This document shows positions 33,506 through 44,713 of a stretch of 64,000 nucleotides of DNA, piece by piece; the stretch's first letter is position 1; the number at the start of each line of letters is the position of its first letter. Source of the DNA: Lasiodiplodia sp. COLG20 (lineage: Eukaryota; Ascomycota; Dothideomycetes; Botryosphaeriales; Botryosphaeriaceae); assembly GCA_009801085.1 (NCBI GenBank), contig VNWV01000044.1, positions 1 through 64,000 of the forward strand, read 5' to 3'. The translations under genes were made by a program, and so were the position numbers. Below the pieces are notes generated by a model. The model was not told the origin of the DNA, searched no databases, and was given only the letters and a program-made list of their open reading frames with translations.

Positions 33506-36133
33506 TCAACGCAACTCCACATCGATATCTTGAAGCTCCTGACTATCCCACACCGACTTTTCCACCCGACCGACATTCTCTCGGACAACATACGTGCCCT
33601 CTCGCCTGATCCACATAACGTTGTAGAACTCGTACTTCTCAGATGCCTTTGGACGACCCTCCAGCTTCCACTCCGCAATCCAATTTCCTGCAAATTCATC
33701 ATCATTCGAAACACTACCATGTGATAGAGCGACGAGCTCGCACTTTGCACCGACTGGTACGTCCTTAACTTCACCTGTGTTCATATGAAGCATCCCAGCC
33801 CATTGCCCGGTGTGAGTTACCAACTCTGTGCTAAAACATCTTCCAAAATCTAACTTCCTCATGACATTGGAGATTGTCAGGAAGGTGCTCTGAGAGCGCA
33901 GGTGAAGTGATGCAGGCCATGTGCGATATTCATCGGTGACTGTCTGAAAACCAAGTGGGACGGGATATCGAAAACGGGTGTTTGGTATTGAAGCGTGAGT
34001 CCATTCATTGCCATTGCTTTCCCTTTTCCAGCCGAGTCTTGCGTGGTCCTTTGGAGATTTTTGTTCCTGACTTCTTTTCCAGAGGCGGTAGTCATTTCTG
34101 ATTCGGCGCTCTTGTCCACAAGGTCCCTTTTGTACCCAGTCCACCTTTGGTACTGTAGAAGTCGTACTGCAGAGAGGAATGTTGCTAGGAGGCAGGAAGG
34201 CGAGCCACTCATACGCGAAAATTGGACCGGTGACGGGTCCCCCTTTCCAGCCTAAGAATGACCATGAAGGTAGATAAGATGTATCAGACTGAAAGGTTCT
34301 TCTCTGTAGCGGATTACCCGGCCGCCACAGCAATGCAATGTCGAAATAGAACTCTGGCATACCATAACAAAACCCCCCAGGAAAGGTATAGCTCAGGATT
34401 TCCTCGATTCCCGCAAATGCCGCTCCCGCGTCGTCCTCGAAGCGGAGTTTTCGGTAGGGATAATGCCAGAGTAGACTCACCCATTGAGCAAAATCTGGCC
34501 ACGGCTCAACATCCAGAAGTTTTATCTCGTTTAGTTCCCGGTGTAAAACCTTCGAGTAAACCTTGTCGGGCCCTACTTCTGTATCTTCTTGCCACTTGGA
34601 TTGATGACATATCCATTGAACATCGTTGTTGAAGAACAACGCCCTCCTGGAAAGCTTTAATTCCTGGAACGTCCAACCACGTTTCATCCAGGTCGAGTGC
34701 AAAACGGGGATATGAGGTCTCACTTCAGTCATCTGAAGTGACGGAAACTTTAGTTGTCTCCTCAACAACTGTCGTGGTCCAGAATACTGATTTAAACCAG
34801 AAATTCCGTGATCTGCATCCTCCCCTCCCGAAGCAACGAAAGTACAGTAGGCGTTTGCGTATATTGACCCCATCCTTTTGATCTGCGAATGCCAGTTGGC
34901 CAAGTCATCTTGGATGATGCAAAGACGGTCGATCCACAGAAAGCGCTCTCCAAGAAGTTCTGTTAATTGGATCGCATCCTCGACCGTTTTGGGGAGTCTG
35001 AATGTTTTACTTCGCACTGTTATGGCGCCTTTCTGCTTCAGTCGTTCGATGTTACTTTTGGTCGCCATACCCGAATTTTGTTGAGTGCCCCAGATGTATG
35101 ACAAGGCAAAGTATCTTTCGTCTCCGTGTGGTTCGATCAAACAGCCCCGTGCCACGTCAATGAGGTACCGGGGTCGCGTGGAAACAGATTCATGCCTTAA
35201 AGGCAGACCGTGGCATGCTTCACCATGATTTTCATCACAGAATGTGAGCCATCTTTGCAATGTTGCAATGTCAAACCAATTTGGATCCACCACTCTCCCC
35301 ATAAAACCTTGTTTCAAACCCTGGCCCAGAGGGTTCAGATGAACAAAACAGTTGTTCGACAGTCTGAGCCGATACGAGGATGAAGCATCTTCCAGTGGCT
35401 CATCTCGGTAGAAGAACAACTTCTCGTGGGGATCAAGTGGCCAGCCCCTCGATGGAATACTCAACATGGTGTCACATGACGGGCATCCTGCTCTTTTTTG
35501 TAGATCTTCCCATGTACCAAGGCTGAAGAACCTCTTCCCTTCGCATTGTATCATCCACTTTTCCACGTCCCGACAGATGGAGCACCACTTGGAGGAGTTG
35601 TCAACGTCCGTATTTTCCGCCAGAATCGGATGACCGAAACCGCTATCGTTGACGTTTCCCCGTTCCGTGTCGTCAAAATCGACAACGCCGGGTTGATCGG
35701 CGCTTTCAGATTCATGGTCTTGAGTTTGGTTCATCTCGGGGTCATGCTGAACAGTCTTATCAGGATGAGATGCATCACCACCTTCCCAAGGCATTCGGAG
35801 GGTGCTGTTGCTGAGCCTCAAAGTAAGGTAAGGAGAGTCGTAACCATCAGATTTGCTAAAGGTTTCTCTGATTTTTTGCCGAGAGAACATCTTTCTCAAG
35901 CGCCAGAAATGTATGTCGCGACCGTCCGAGCTACAAGGAGTTTGCTTGACCACTTTGGGGGAGAATATCTTCGTCAAGCGATTGAAAACGTTTGATGGTT
36001 TTGGAAGTAGCGGCTCATCGCGCATCAACTGCTTGTGCGTGTTTGGTTTCTGCAAATAGTCTTCATTGGTCTTTCCAGTCGCCCCATGTTCCTCGTTGTT
36101 ATTTCTCGGGATATCTGGACCGGATGGTTCCAT
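33506..36133 (-). CDS. HET-domain protein, single exon, 875 residues
   Basis: An intact frame without introns. The N terminus (about residues 1-140) is polar and basic. A Cys-rich block (KWCSICRDVEKW and RAGCPSCDTML) follows at about 180-225. The HET domain shows RYFALSYIWG at about 340-350, RFLWIDRLCIIQDD at about 392-405, YANAYCTFVASGG, and KRGWTFQELKLSRRALFF at about 484-501. The C-terminal ~370 residues have the usual variable region ending in YVVRENVGRVEKSVW. HET proteins act in heterokaryon incompatibility. The 3' end has a degraded relative at 9002-9135. The gene converges with the GH12 gene, 171 bp away. Confidence 0.92.
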   Translation of the reverse strand: MEPSGPDIPRNNNEEHGATGKTNEDYLQKPNTHKQLMRDEPLLPKPSNVFNRLTKIFSPKVVKQTPCSSDGRDIHFWRLRKMFSRQKIRETFSKSDGYDSPYLTLRLSNSTLRMPWEGGDASHPDKTVQHDPEMNQTQDHESESADQPGVVDFDDTERGNVNDSGFGHPILAENTDVDNSSKWCSICRDVEKWMIQCEGKRFFSLGTWEDLQKRAGCPSCDTMLSIPSRGWPLDPHEKLFFYRDEPLEDASSSYRLRLSNNCFVHLNPLGQGLKQGFMGRVVDPNWFDIATLQRWLTFCDENHGEACHGLPLRHESVSTRPRYLIDVARGCLIEPHGDERYFALSYIWGTQQNSGMATKSNIERLKQKGAITVRSKTFRLPKTVEDAIQLTELLGERFLWIDRLCIIQDDLANWHSQIKRMGSIYANAYCTFVASGGEDADHGISGLNQYSGPRQLLRRQLKFPSLQMTEVRPHIPVLHSTWMKRGWTFQELKLSRRALFFNNDVQWICHQSKWQEDTEVGPDKVYSKVLHRELNEIKLLDVEPWPDFAQWVSLLWHYPYRKLRFEDDAGAAFAGIEEILSYTFPGGFCYGMPEFYFDIALLWRPGNPLQRRTFQSDTSYLPSWSFLGWKGGPVTGPIFAYEWLAFLPPSNIPLCSTTSTVPKVDWVQKGPCGQERRIRNDYRLWKRSQEQKSPKDHARLGWKRESNGNEWTHASIPNTRFRYPVPLGFQTVTDEYRTWPASLHLRSQSTFLTISNVMRKLDFGRCFSTELVTHTGQWAGMLHMNTGEVKDVPVGAKCELVALSHGSVSNDDEFAGNWIAEWKLEGRPKASEKYEFYNVMWIRREGTYVVRENVGRVEKSVWDSQELQDIDVELR

Positions 36134-37357
36134 GGTTGGAATGAGTAGTATTTGAGGCAGTATACAGGCGGAACAAGACGATCAGTGGATTGTGGTGCAA
36201 TTTCAGTGCCTAGGCTGCAGACGTAGACTGAGGGTGAAAATGCGCAAGGTGTCGTGGCACAGCCTCGTGGGCTAAGCGTGATTTTAAGACACAGAGAATT
36301 CAGCCTTGCCTGATTGTAAGCGCTTCGGAACATGCATCTCGGTATGAGGTTGTCAGCATACGCTCGGATGCAGGGGCCAATAAGACGTACGCAGCCCCAC
36401 CCGCAGTTTGCAGTGGCGGCCAATGAGGGCAACACAGATTTCAGCTCAAGATTCACAGGTTGGACAATGAGTGGAATCGCACTAGCCTTGCTATGGCTTG
36501 GATACGAAAGCTGTTCCCTTGGCTAAGCGGTTTTCTTTGGAGGATGAAAACTTCACAAGAGAGGTGAAAGATGCAACGGGTCAGTTTTGTCGGCAGGTAT
36601 TCCTATCGATTCGCGATTGGTGCCCCTATGGCTCTAAAAGACGTAAGGTGAGTTTGATTGGTCTAACAAGTCTGTCCGAGGGATTGCTGACTGACAAGTC
36701 GACGGCCGCGCAGGAATTTCCTTATGCTTACACTGGGCTGCACCCCTCCCAGGTCTCGGCTGCAGGCTGTGAGCTGTGCGCTGCACCGCCTGCATTCGAC
36801 CTACCGAATTTACTTAAAGATGGACCATCATGCACTGCACAGCCGTGTTGAAGTACACCCGATGAACTCGTCTGAGTTTTCTTAACAAACTAGAAATATT
36901 ATTCTACGAAACTGACTTGTACTACTATCGCTGTTATGGAACGAAGCGAATTTATATTCGACTTGATCTTATACAAAAAGAATCTGCTAAGGAGTGAAAT
37001 GAGAAATATGGAGAAGGGGCAACGAACTTAAATAGAGACTTCAGCAAACCGATATCCCTAGTGATAAGTTCGTGCGTACGAGACTCCTACCATAATAATC
37101 ACAATGCTAGTGAGACTACTGCTTGCCAGAAAAGATAAGAATTTGCCACCCATAATCGAGAGAAATTACAGTATCGATAGATCAAGCTTAGCCATTCTCA
37201 ATGGGAACCACTTCATACTGAATGCCACTGTGTTCCTTTTTCTTTTCGGAATCTCTATGAGCTTGTCGGTGGTCCTTTGCACGGCGCCGAAATCTCCCAT
37301 TACCCCTTCCCACTCCTCCTGCAGATAGCAGCCATGCTATGTATATTTTGTTAAGAG
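36134..37357. other. Intergenic, no supported gene
   Basis: The left part is the promoter side of the HET gene on the minus strand. A 117-residue open frame at 36498-36851 (+) has no recognisable similarity and is not accepted. The right part is AT-rich. Confidence 0.55.
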
Positions 37358-38200
37358 TCATCCAGTGTCATTTCCCGCTTCTGATACAATGAAAGTATCA
37401 TCATCTGCATCTACAGCGAAATCCACCAACTCGTCCTCCTCCTTCACATCAATGTCATCCAGCTCTACCTCCAGCTCCTCTTCGTCTGCCGCGTCCTTTG
37501 CTCGCTGGTTCATCATGGGTTTCCAGTGTATAGCCTTATCAAGAAACGCGGTATCAACATTCTTTCTGAAGGAGCGAAACTTGATCTTCCGGTAGGCAAT
37601 CGCCCAGATCATCTCACCCGGCGCCTCAAAAGACACGCCTTCTTCAGTGCACCGGCTCTTCTCCACGCCCACCCCAGGATCCATGATGCCAAAAATATCG
37701 ACGCCGCCAGTCAAGGCCGTGCTGACGGGAGCCGTCAAGCCCACCCCAGCGGCAATCCTCCTGGTATGAGCCTGCGATACTCGCGCGTCAAGGACGGTTG
37801 TGACACCGACGACCAAGTAACACTTCTCTCCCGCTTTGACGCTTTCCTCTAGCCACGCTCTGGTATCCTCGCGGGCGCAAAGCTCGGCGAATGCCTCGCG
37901 GTGAGACGTCATCTCGTAGCGCTTGACAGCCTTGCTTACGAGATGCGTTCCGCCAGCAAAGCCAGGCTGCGTGTGGACGTCGAGTAGCTGTGTGAGTGCG
38001 GCATAGAAGCGTGTATCTCGGGATTTCTGTATGAACCCGGAAAGGTCGAGGGCGGTCGTTTGGAAGCCGGTAGTGGCGTCAAGCTCTTGTGGTCGCTTGA
38101 AAATGTCGACATGCGGTTCGAGGAGTGAACACACCAGGCTTCCGACCGGAATGGCATGCACCGGGAGTAGCGTTGGGAGAACGAGGTAAGGCTCAGTCAT
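37358..38200 (-). CDS. Gasdermin-like candidate (RCD-1/HET-Q1 type), 280 residues
   Basis: A single intact exon. The protein starts MTEPYLVLPTLLPV and has no signal peptide. Its core holds a beta-strand-rich stretch, KCYLVVGVTTVLDARV (about 127-141), a variable loop with TALTGGVDIFG, then SFEAPGEMIWAIAYRKIKF (190-208). Residues 231-280 form a strongly acidic tail after IHWKPMM. This pattern and length match a fungal family that I associate with gasdermin-like cell-death proteins. HET-Q1 is about the same size and is activated by removal of a tail of about 5 kDa. I cannot confirm the fold without a profile or structure search, so the family call is an inference. Its strongest support is the neighbour: a CHAT protease-like gene starts divergently 280 bp away, and fungal gasdermin genes are reported to cluster with protease genes. 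That the gene is real is much surer than its function. Confidence 0.6.
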   Translation of the reverse strand: MTEPYLVLPTLLPVHAIPVGSLVCSLLEPHVDIFKRPQELDATTGFQTTALDLSGFIQKSRDTRFYAALTQLLDVHTQPGFAGGTHLVSKAVKRYEMTSHREAFAELCAREDTRAWLEESVKAGEKCYLVVGVTTVLDARVSQAHTRRIAAGVGLTAPVSTALTGGVDIFGIMDPGVGVEKSRCTEEGVSFEAPGEMIWAIAYRKIKFRSFRKNVDTAFLDKAIHWKPMMNQRAKDAADEEELEVELDDIDVKEEDELVDFAVDADDDTFIVSEAGNDTG

Positions 38201-38480
38201 GGTATCACTGTCTTCTGGCTTTCTCTGATGGAAGGTTATGGCGGAAATGCCGCTGGTATTATAATCTGCACTCTAGGCGACCTGCTTTCAAGCACAGGTT
38301 TGGTTGCAGCCGGCTGACGTGGCTGTGCAACCACGGCTGCCTGGCTTTTGGCCCCAGTGGTTGAGCCGCGCGCCACACCCCCGCCGAGCTGGAGCGGGGT
38401 TGCAGAAACATCTTTCAACATTGCTTTGCTCGAGTGAACAGCAAGATATCTATCGGCCTTTCACTACTACACTCACCACT
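38201..38480. promoter_or_regulatory. Shared divergent promoter, gasdermin-like candidate / CHAT-TPR gene
   Basis: Only 280 bp separate the two start codons, so the genes probably share regulatory DNA and may be co-expressed. No clear TATA box was seen. The ATG of the CHAT gene is in good context (caccactATGG). Confidence 0.6.
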
Positions 38481-41400
38481 ATGGCGGGGTCTCCACATTC
38501 GGAAACGCAGCTGGATATCGACCTTTACTACACAAGGGCGCAAGATCTTTTTCGAGCATTTGGGAAGGACAAAAGCCAAATTACCTTGAACTCCGCTCTC
38601 GAAAATGCTCAAACAGTAGTACATCATGCTCCCAAAGGTTCCGACAAGTACTTGAGAATGACTATGGGGCTCGCTCTTTACATCGCCGAGCGAGGCAACC
38701 TCTGCGATGGTAATCCGGTGGATCTTGAGCGATCAGTGTCTCTATACAACACATGGCTGAAAGAGGCGCCAGATACTCATTTTGAGAGGCCATTCATCTG
38801 CTGTTTGCTGGCCGACGTTCTTCAAAGTCGGTTCGAGTACTCCAGGAACCGGGAAGATCTGGACGATGCCCTCTCGCTTGCGAACAAAGCCATAGAGCTT
38901 TCCGATCTCGACCCGACCTATCACCTTATGTACTTGCGTACTCTCCCGGAGCAGCTGCTCTGTATCCACAGAAACTTCGAGGCACCCGAATTTCTCGATC
39001 AGGAGATACTGGCAAGACGTCACGTTCTGGAAGAGTCTACAAAAAGGGATGATGCAAAGAGATGGCAGGATATGGACCGTCTCGAACGAGGGCTTTTCAA
39101 GCGCTTTGAGAATACTGGAAATATCGAGGATTTGCAAGAAGCGCTGCCGCTTGCGAAAGCTGTCTGTGAGTCAATACCAGATGGGTTCCCTCGTCGATGC
39201 AACGCGTTTAGTCACTGTAGCAATGTGCTGGCAATGAGCTACGACGCCGGACTGTTACCCTTGTCAGCGTTTGACGAGTCAATCGAAATGGTGCAGACCG
39301 CGCTACGTATGTGTCCGGCTGGAAGTGATGATCGGGTTGGCATACTAGTCAACCTCACGAACAGGAATAGAGAGGCATATGAGCGGGGGCGAGGGGTTCA
39401 ATTTTTGCACCTTGCAATTGAGTATGGTAAACAAGTTCTGGCAGAGGCATCGCCAGATCATCCAAAGCGACCAATTTACCACCAAGGTCTTGCTGTATGC
39501 CTCAAAGTACTCTTCGAATACAGCGGGCAACGGTTCTGTAAGTACTACCTCAGCTACAAGGGACGTGCAACTGACATGGAAAAGTGCTTGATGAGGCTAT
39601 AGAAACCTACCGCACTGCCGTTGCATCGACCCATCTGCCCAATGATGATAAGGCAATGATATCATACAATCTAGCCATTGCCTTGAAGGTCCGCTATGAG
39701 ATATCAGGTGCTGCGGAAGACATAGAGGAAGCTGTTTCCAAAGCTCGAGATAGCGTTTCGTGGACCTCCGCCAACAACATTCATAGCGCCGACAGATTGA
39801 GGCAACTTGGAATATCTCTTTCTAGCTTGTATGAACGATTTAGGCGGCTCGAGGATCTCAACGAAGCCATCAATTGCGCTAGAAAGGCGGAACGGCACGC
39901 TCTGAGAGGGTCGAGTAGTGGAATGTATCTCAGCAGCCTCAGCAATATGCTTTCCAGCCGATATGAAAGGACCTATATCGAAGAAGACCGATCAGAGTCA
40001 CTGATGCTTGCGAGGAAAGCTGTTGAGGTGACCGACAAGTCGCATTGGTTGAGTTATGCCAAGTACAGCAACAACTTGGCGAGTCTGATTTATGGAGAGT
40101 ATCTGCGCACGGTCGAGTCAGAGCCCAATACTGCAAAATTAGAGGAGGCAATATCTTGGAGTCGCGTCGCATTGGACTGCACACCGAAGACGCATACTGA
40201 TTGGCCGGATTATGCATATTGGCTAGTCTGGAGACGGTTAGACCTCCACACGTATATTACGGATGATGAGAAGAAAGGGGCTCTGATCGATGACTTGATC
40301 GAGACATTGAAGGAAGCTTCCACGACACAAAGCGCTTCTCCGATGCAGAGCTTGAGATCAGCACGGGTCGGTGCACTTATGCTAATGATGAGAAAGCGGT
40401 GGACAGAAGCAAGAGAGTTAAGCACAAAGACAATAACGCTATTGTCTCATGTCAGCCCACGCTCCTTGATGCGGGGAGACATGCAATTCAGATTGTCTGG
40501 TCTATCAAACCTTTCCTCTTACGCAGCAGTAGCGTCATTAAACTCGGGAAAAGGACCCGAGGAAGCTCTGACACTCCTGGAGATGGGGCAGGGGCTGATA
40601 TCCGGGATCCTTATCGGGAACCGCGCAGACATTTCGGGCCTTAAGTCTACCAACCAAGATGTTTTATCGCAATATGAAGAGACTAGGGAGCAACTCACAC
40701 AAATGGCTATCTCGGCGTCGAACAGATGCGACGCCGTTCTCCATCGAGAGGAACTCACGAAGCGTCTGGCAAGCCTCGAGGACCAAATACGCGAAATGCC
40801 CGGTCTATCAGGATTCCAACTGCCAGCTTCCGGAGATGACCTGAAGAAGCTCGCATCAAGGGGGCCGCTTGTAAGCTTCAACGTCACTAAGGTCAGATCC
40901 GATGCATTCATCGTTACCTCGCAAGATATTGTCGTCATTTCTTTACCAGGTCTACGTGAGGGCGACCTAGAGGAAAATGTGCGGAAGATCATTGGAAGGT
41001 CACGACTTACCAAATGCACCTTAGTCGAGAGAAACACGTCGAATAAGAAGCTAGGCAAGATGCTTGTTTGGCTCTGGGAGGTAGCCGTGAAGCCAGTCAT
41101 GGACCATCTCGGGCTCACAGGTCTATCTGGCAGTACCAGAGGCTTGCTTCCTAGACTGTGGTGGGTAACCAGCGGGCTGATGGGGCTGATGCCCCTACAT
41201 GCCGCCGGCTCAGGATGGGACGAAAGTCTGGAAAACACAGCCAGCCGCTGCGTTTCCTCTTATGTGCACACAATGAAAGCGCTCGCATACTCCAGAGACA
41301 AGGCGAAACGGCCAAACCGGAGCGTTCCCGACCGGATTTTCGCCGTGCACACCCCTACCACCAAGGAAGATGGCTGGGCGGACCTCAACACGGCCTCAGA

Positions 41401-41977
41401 GATGACCGCTATCACAACCGCCGCACACCACGCCGGTATTCCGTGCACAGTACTCGAATCGCCCACCGTCTCCTCGGTCGTCAATGAGATGCGCACCAGC
41501 GCTTTCGTCCACTTCGCCTGCCACGGTGACCCGAGTTTTGACGACCCCTTGCAGACATCCCTCGTCCTGCGCGCGGACTCGGGTACGCCGAACGGCCGCA
41601 TGACCGTGGACCAACTCTTCGACGAAACGCATCAGTATGCCCGGCTGGCCTACCTATCCGCGTGCTGCACCGCACAGCAGTACAAGGAGGGCTTGATTGC
41701 TGAGGGTATCCACCTCGGCAACGTGTTCCAGCTGATGGGCTTCCCGGCCGTGGTGGCAACACTGTGGGAGGCAGATGACGGCGCGGCGATGGAGGTGGCG
41801 GGGGCGTTCTATCGGCGGCTGTTGGGGAAGGGGAGGCTGGGGGAGATGGAGGAGGGTCATGTAGCCAGATGCTTGCATGATGCGGTGGCAGAGCTGCGGG
41901 CGCAGAGGCTTGGGAGGAGGAAGAGGAAGGCTGAGGATATTTTGGCGTGGGCTCCGTTTGTGCATATTGGGATTTGA
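38481..41977 (+). CDS. TPR protein with C-terminal CHAT (caspase-like) protease domain
   Basis: Exons 38481-39537 and 39585-41977 give about 1149 residues. The first ~700 residues are TPR-like helical repeats; typical phrases are FLDQEILARRHVLEES, LDEAIETYRTAV and LNEAINCARKAE. The C terminus is a CHAT domain with both catalytic residues: His in VHFACHGD (about H999) and Cys in AYLSACCTAQ (about C1046), followed by the usual FQLMGFPAVVATLWEADD block. CHAT domains belong to the caspase/separase clan of cysteine peptidases. In fungi and bacteria, CHAT-TPR proteins can be the protease partner of gasdermins. The TPR part is probably the sensing or regulatory arm. The 47-nt intron removes an in-frame stop and rejoins the repeat pattern. 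The product is cytosolic by absence of targeting signals. Confidence 0.92.
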
Positions 41978-42344
41978 GAATGCTGTTTGTTAGTTGGGTT
42001 TATTGAGGCACATGCAGCAATGACATTTGGAACGTGAATGGATTATCCGAGGCTTGATGTATGTCGCTGGTTTGAGAGGACAGCCCTAAAGAAGTCAGCA
42101 GCTACGCGGAGTTGTTATAATTAGTCTCGACGTTCAAGATGGTGTGGGGCCACTGTAGGTGGGATAAATCCACACCGCCTACCTAAGAAGTTTAGTCAGT
42201 GTTACACAAAAGCTTTTTGTACACGTACCTACCCCTCATCTCTCTTCGTCGTTCCTGGTGTTTTCATCCCACCTCAGTCCCTCGTTATCAATAGAGACTC
42301 CTTCGTACGAAAAAACTAGTGATCAACGTCCGCCATTCGTCATC
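41978..42344. other. Intergenic, promoter of the following HET gene
   Basis: This 367-bp gap between two genes on the plus strand contains no gene. It must carry the terminator of the CHAT gene and the promoter of the HET gene; no core element is obvious. Confidence 0.55.
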
Positions 42345-44713
42345 ATGTCGGGGTGGATTGCATTCGCGATCAGCCTCATCTCGTGGCATTTTCTCGATGC
42401 ACCCCTACAACTCTTTGATGAGATTACATCCAAAATTATCCACATCTCGTGGTATTATCGCGATGCATTTTTACGTCTCATTGATGAAATTATTGCGGTA
42501 ACGCTCCAATAAGAAACAAAATCCGTGTTCACTTTCTGAGACTTGCTTGGTAGGATAGGGTCTATCCCCCATTCCAGCACGAACGCCTTCGACCGAATGA
42601 CAAGTCTTTCAGACTTGTGACCATAAAGCCTCCAAGCGACCACGATCATCTAATCCACTGTACAGTGGAAGAAGTTAGTCTTGACACTCCACCGGTTTAC
42701 GATGCCTTGTCATACACTTGGTACAAGGACAGAGACTTCGGGAAGCCAGTCCGGGGAAGAATGCGCACGATCATCTGCAACCAGAAAGCGCTGAAGGTGC
42801 ACCAGAATTTGTACAATGGTCTCCTAGAACTACACAGGCTTAATCGAGGACATAGATTCTGGATCGACGCGATATGCATTGACCAAGGTAAGGGCGTTAT
42901 GGATGAAAAGAAAAGAAAGGAGATCAAAGACGAAAAGAGTGCCCAGGTCAACATGATGGGAACTATCTATGGCTCCGCCAAAACCGTCGTGGTCTGGTTA
43001 GGGAGACCATCTCTACTGACCGAGCTCGCTATCAAGTCTATTGAGCCCATGCTTCGGGATGAAGGATTTGAAGAACTTAAGCGCTTCAATTCCTTGATGC
43101 ACAATAGGAGTATTTGGGAGGCATTAAGCGTGGCTCTTGTCGTCAAGTTCGTTCCTCCTACTGTTGGTGTCGCTTGGATTGTTTGTAGAGGATTTTTCGA
43201 GCGTGTCTGGACTTTGCAAGAGGTAGTTTTGGCTAAGGAGATTGTTTTCCTGCTTGGAGATCGCGAACTGCCAATGTTTGACCTCGGGAACTCCTTTATA
43301 TTTGGATTGAAAGACGGAGGTAAACATACAGATCATCTGACCGATGAAGAAGGGGGCACAATTTTCAAGAAAATGGGGCGGCTTTCGGCTGGGATCCAAT
43401 TTGCGTACATGACACGCGAAAACTTTCTTAGCGGAAGAGCATGCCCCTTGCAAGATGCCATCAAAGCGATACGGAACCGGAAAACGACAAAGGCGCACGA
43501 CAAATTCTTTTCCGTCCTCTCTATTTCATCCGTATCGGGAGACAAGAATATCATACGACACAAGGCAGATTACGCAAGGCCGGTAATTGACGTCTACTGC
43601 TCGTGCGCTAGACAGCTTTTGGAGGGCTCCACTGGTATGCACGTGTTGTCCCTTGTCGGTCAACTTCGCTACGGATGCACGCAAGAGAGCGCGTTCCCAA
43701 CTTCAGCCTATCATTTTGTCAGGGATGCGGATCTTGTGCCAGGGTTGCCCTCATGGGTGCCGGATCTCAATGCTGAAGTCCGACCGAAACCATTTTTCGA
43801 ATTTCCCACACGCACGCCTTTCACAGCTGCTACTTCAGAAGCTTCCGAGGTCATGTTTAGCCGTGGCGGGAGATCTTTGAAAACCAAAGCGGCTATTTTG
43901 GACTACGTTGAGAACGTGGCCGACGGGATCGGAGATCTCACCAAGCACTGGCCTTGGGTTTTTTTGGACGTTGCTTGTCGTCTGGGAAAGCAATATCATC
44001 CAACCAACGAGTCTACCGTATCCGCATTCCGGAAGACAATGGTCGCTGGCGAAGAAACCGTTGATGACTTGCGAGGGAGCCGGGTCACAATCAGGGAAGA
44101 GGAGTTCGCTGAGTGGTTCGTCATGATGGCCGAAAGAACGCCCCACTACGGGCCAAACGCTGCAGAGCTCATACTCGCCGAAGAAGATGTGCAGTTCACA
44201 GCGTCGGATCTGGCCACTCCGCTATTCGAGCCTTGTAAAAATCACGGGTACCGCTCTGCTGATATCGAGGAGGGGAGATTAATGATAAACGCAATGCGCC
44301 GTTTCATGGCTACGTTCGACGATGACCAACATCAGTTTCGGGAAAGGATCGAGACAATGTTTCATCAAAAGAGGCGGGGATGGTTCAACAGATTGAAAGG
44401 CCGGGCCTTGACGGATGCTATGATTGCTGATGCATTTTATCCGCATCCTTATCACATGTTGTTCAGGTCGCGGTACCTTCACCGCCGCCTTTTCCTCACG
44501 AGGAAAGATTATATGGGAACTGGACCTTGGACGGTGCACAAGGGTGACGTGGTCATGCTGGTTGCGGGAGCGTACGTACCTTATATATTCCGCCCGTCCT
44601 ACAAAGGGCGGAACACCTCGGAGCTGGTTGGCGAAGCCTATTGTCACGGGTTCATGGCGGGCGAGGGGTTGCAGTTGAAAGACTTGAAGTGGGAATCTAT
44701 AGAGATTGTATGA
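42345..44713 (+). CDS. HET-domain protein with repeated amphipathic N terminus
   Basis: Exons 42345-42497 and 42554-44713 give about 770 residues. The 51-residue first exon starts with a hydrophobic stretch (WIAFAISLISW) and contains a 22-residue tandem repeat. The second exon begins DRVYPPFQHERLRP and holds the HET domain: YDALSYTW at about 99-106, RFWIDAICIDQ at about 151-161, KTVVVWLG, and ERVWTLQEVVLA at about 266-277. The C terminus ends with the ankyrin-less region common in this class (WTVHKGDVVMLVAGAYVPY and GEAYCHGFMAGEGL). The ATG at 42345 is the first in frame and the 56-nt intron has clean signals. HET proteins mediate incompatibility cell death. Here the N-terminal segment might add membrane association (inference). 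Confidence 0.9.
42378..42497 (+). repeat. 66-bp in-frame tandem repeat in the first exon of the HET gene
   Basis: Both copies begin ATCTCGTGG (at 42378 and 42444) and encode ISWxxxDAxLxLxDEI; 10 of 16 compared residues are identical. The second copy is truncated by the exon end at 42497. The predicted peptides are amphipathic helices with acidic and hydrophobic faces. Confidence 0.85.

Noticed and set aside
36498..36851. Open frame of 117 codons on the plus strand
   Set aside because: No similarity, no splice partners, and weak codon bias; probably chance.
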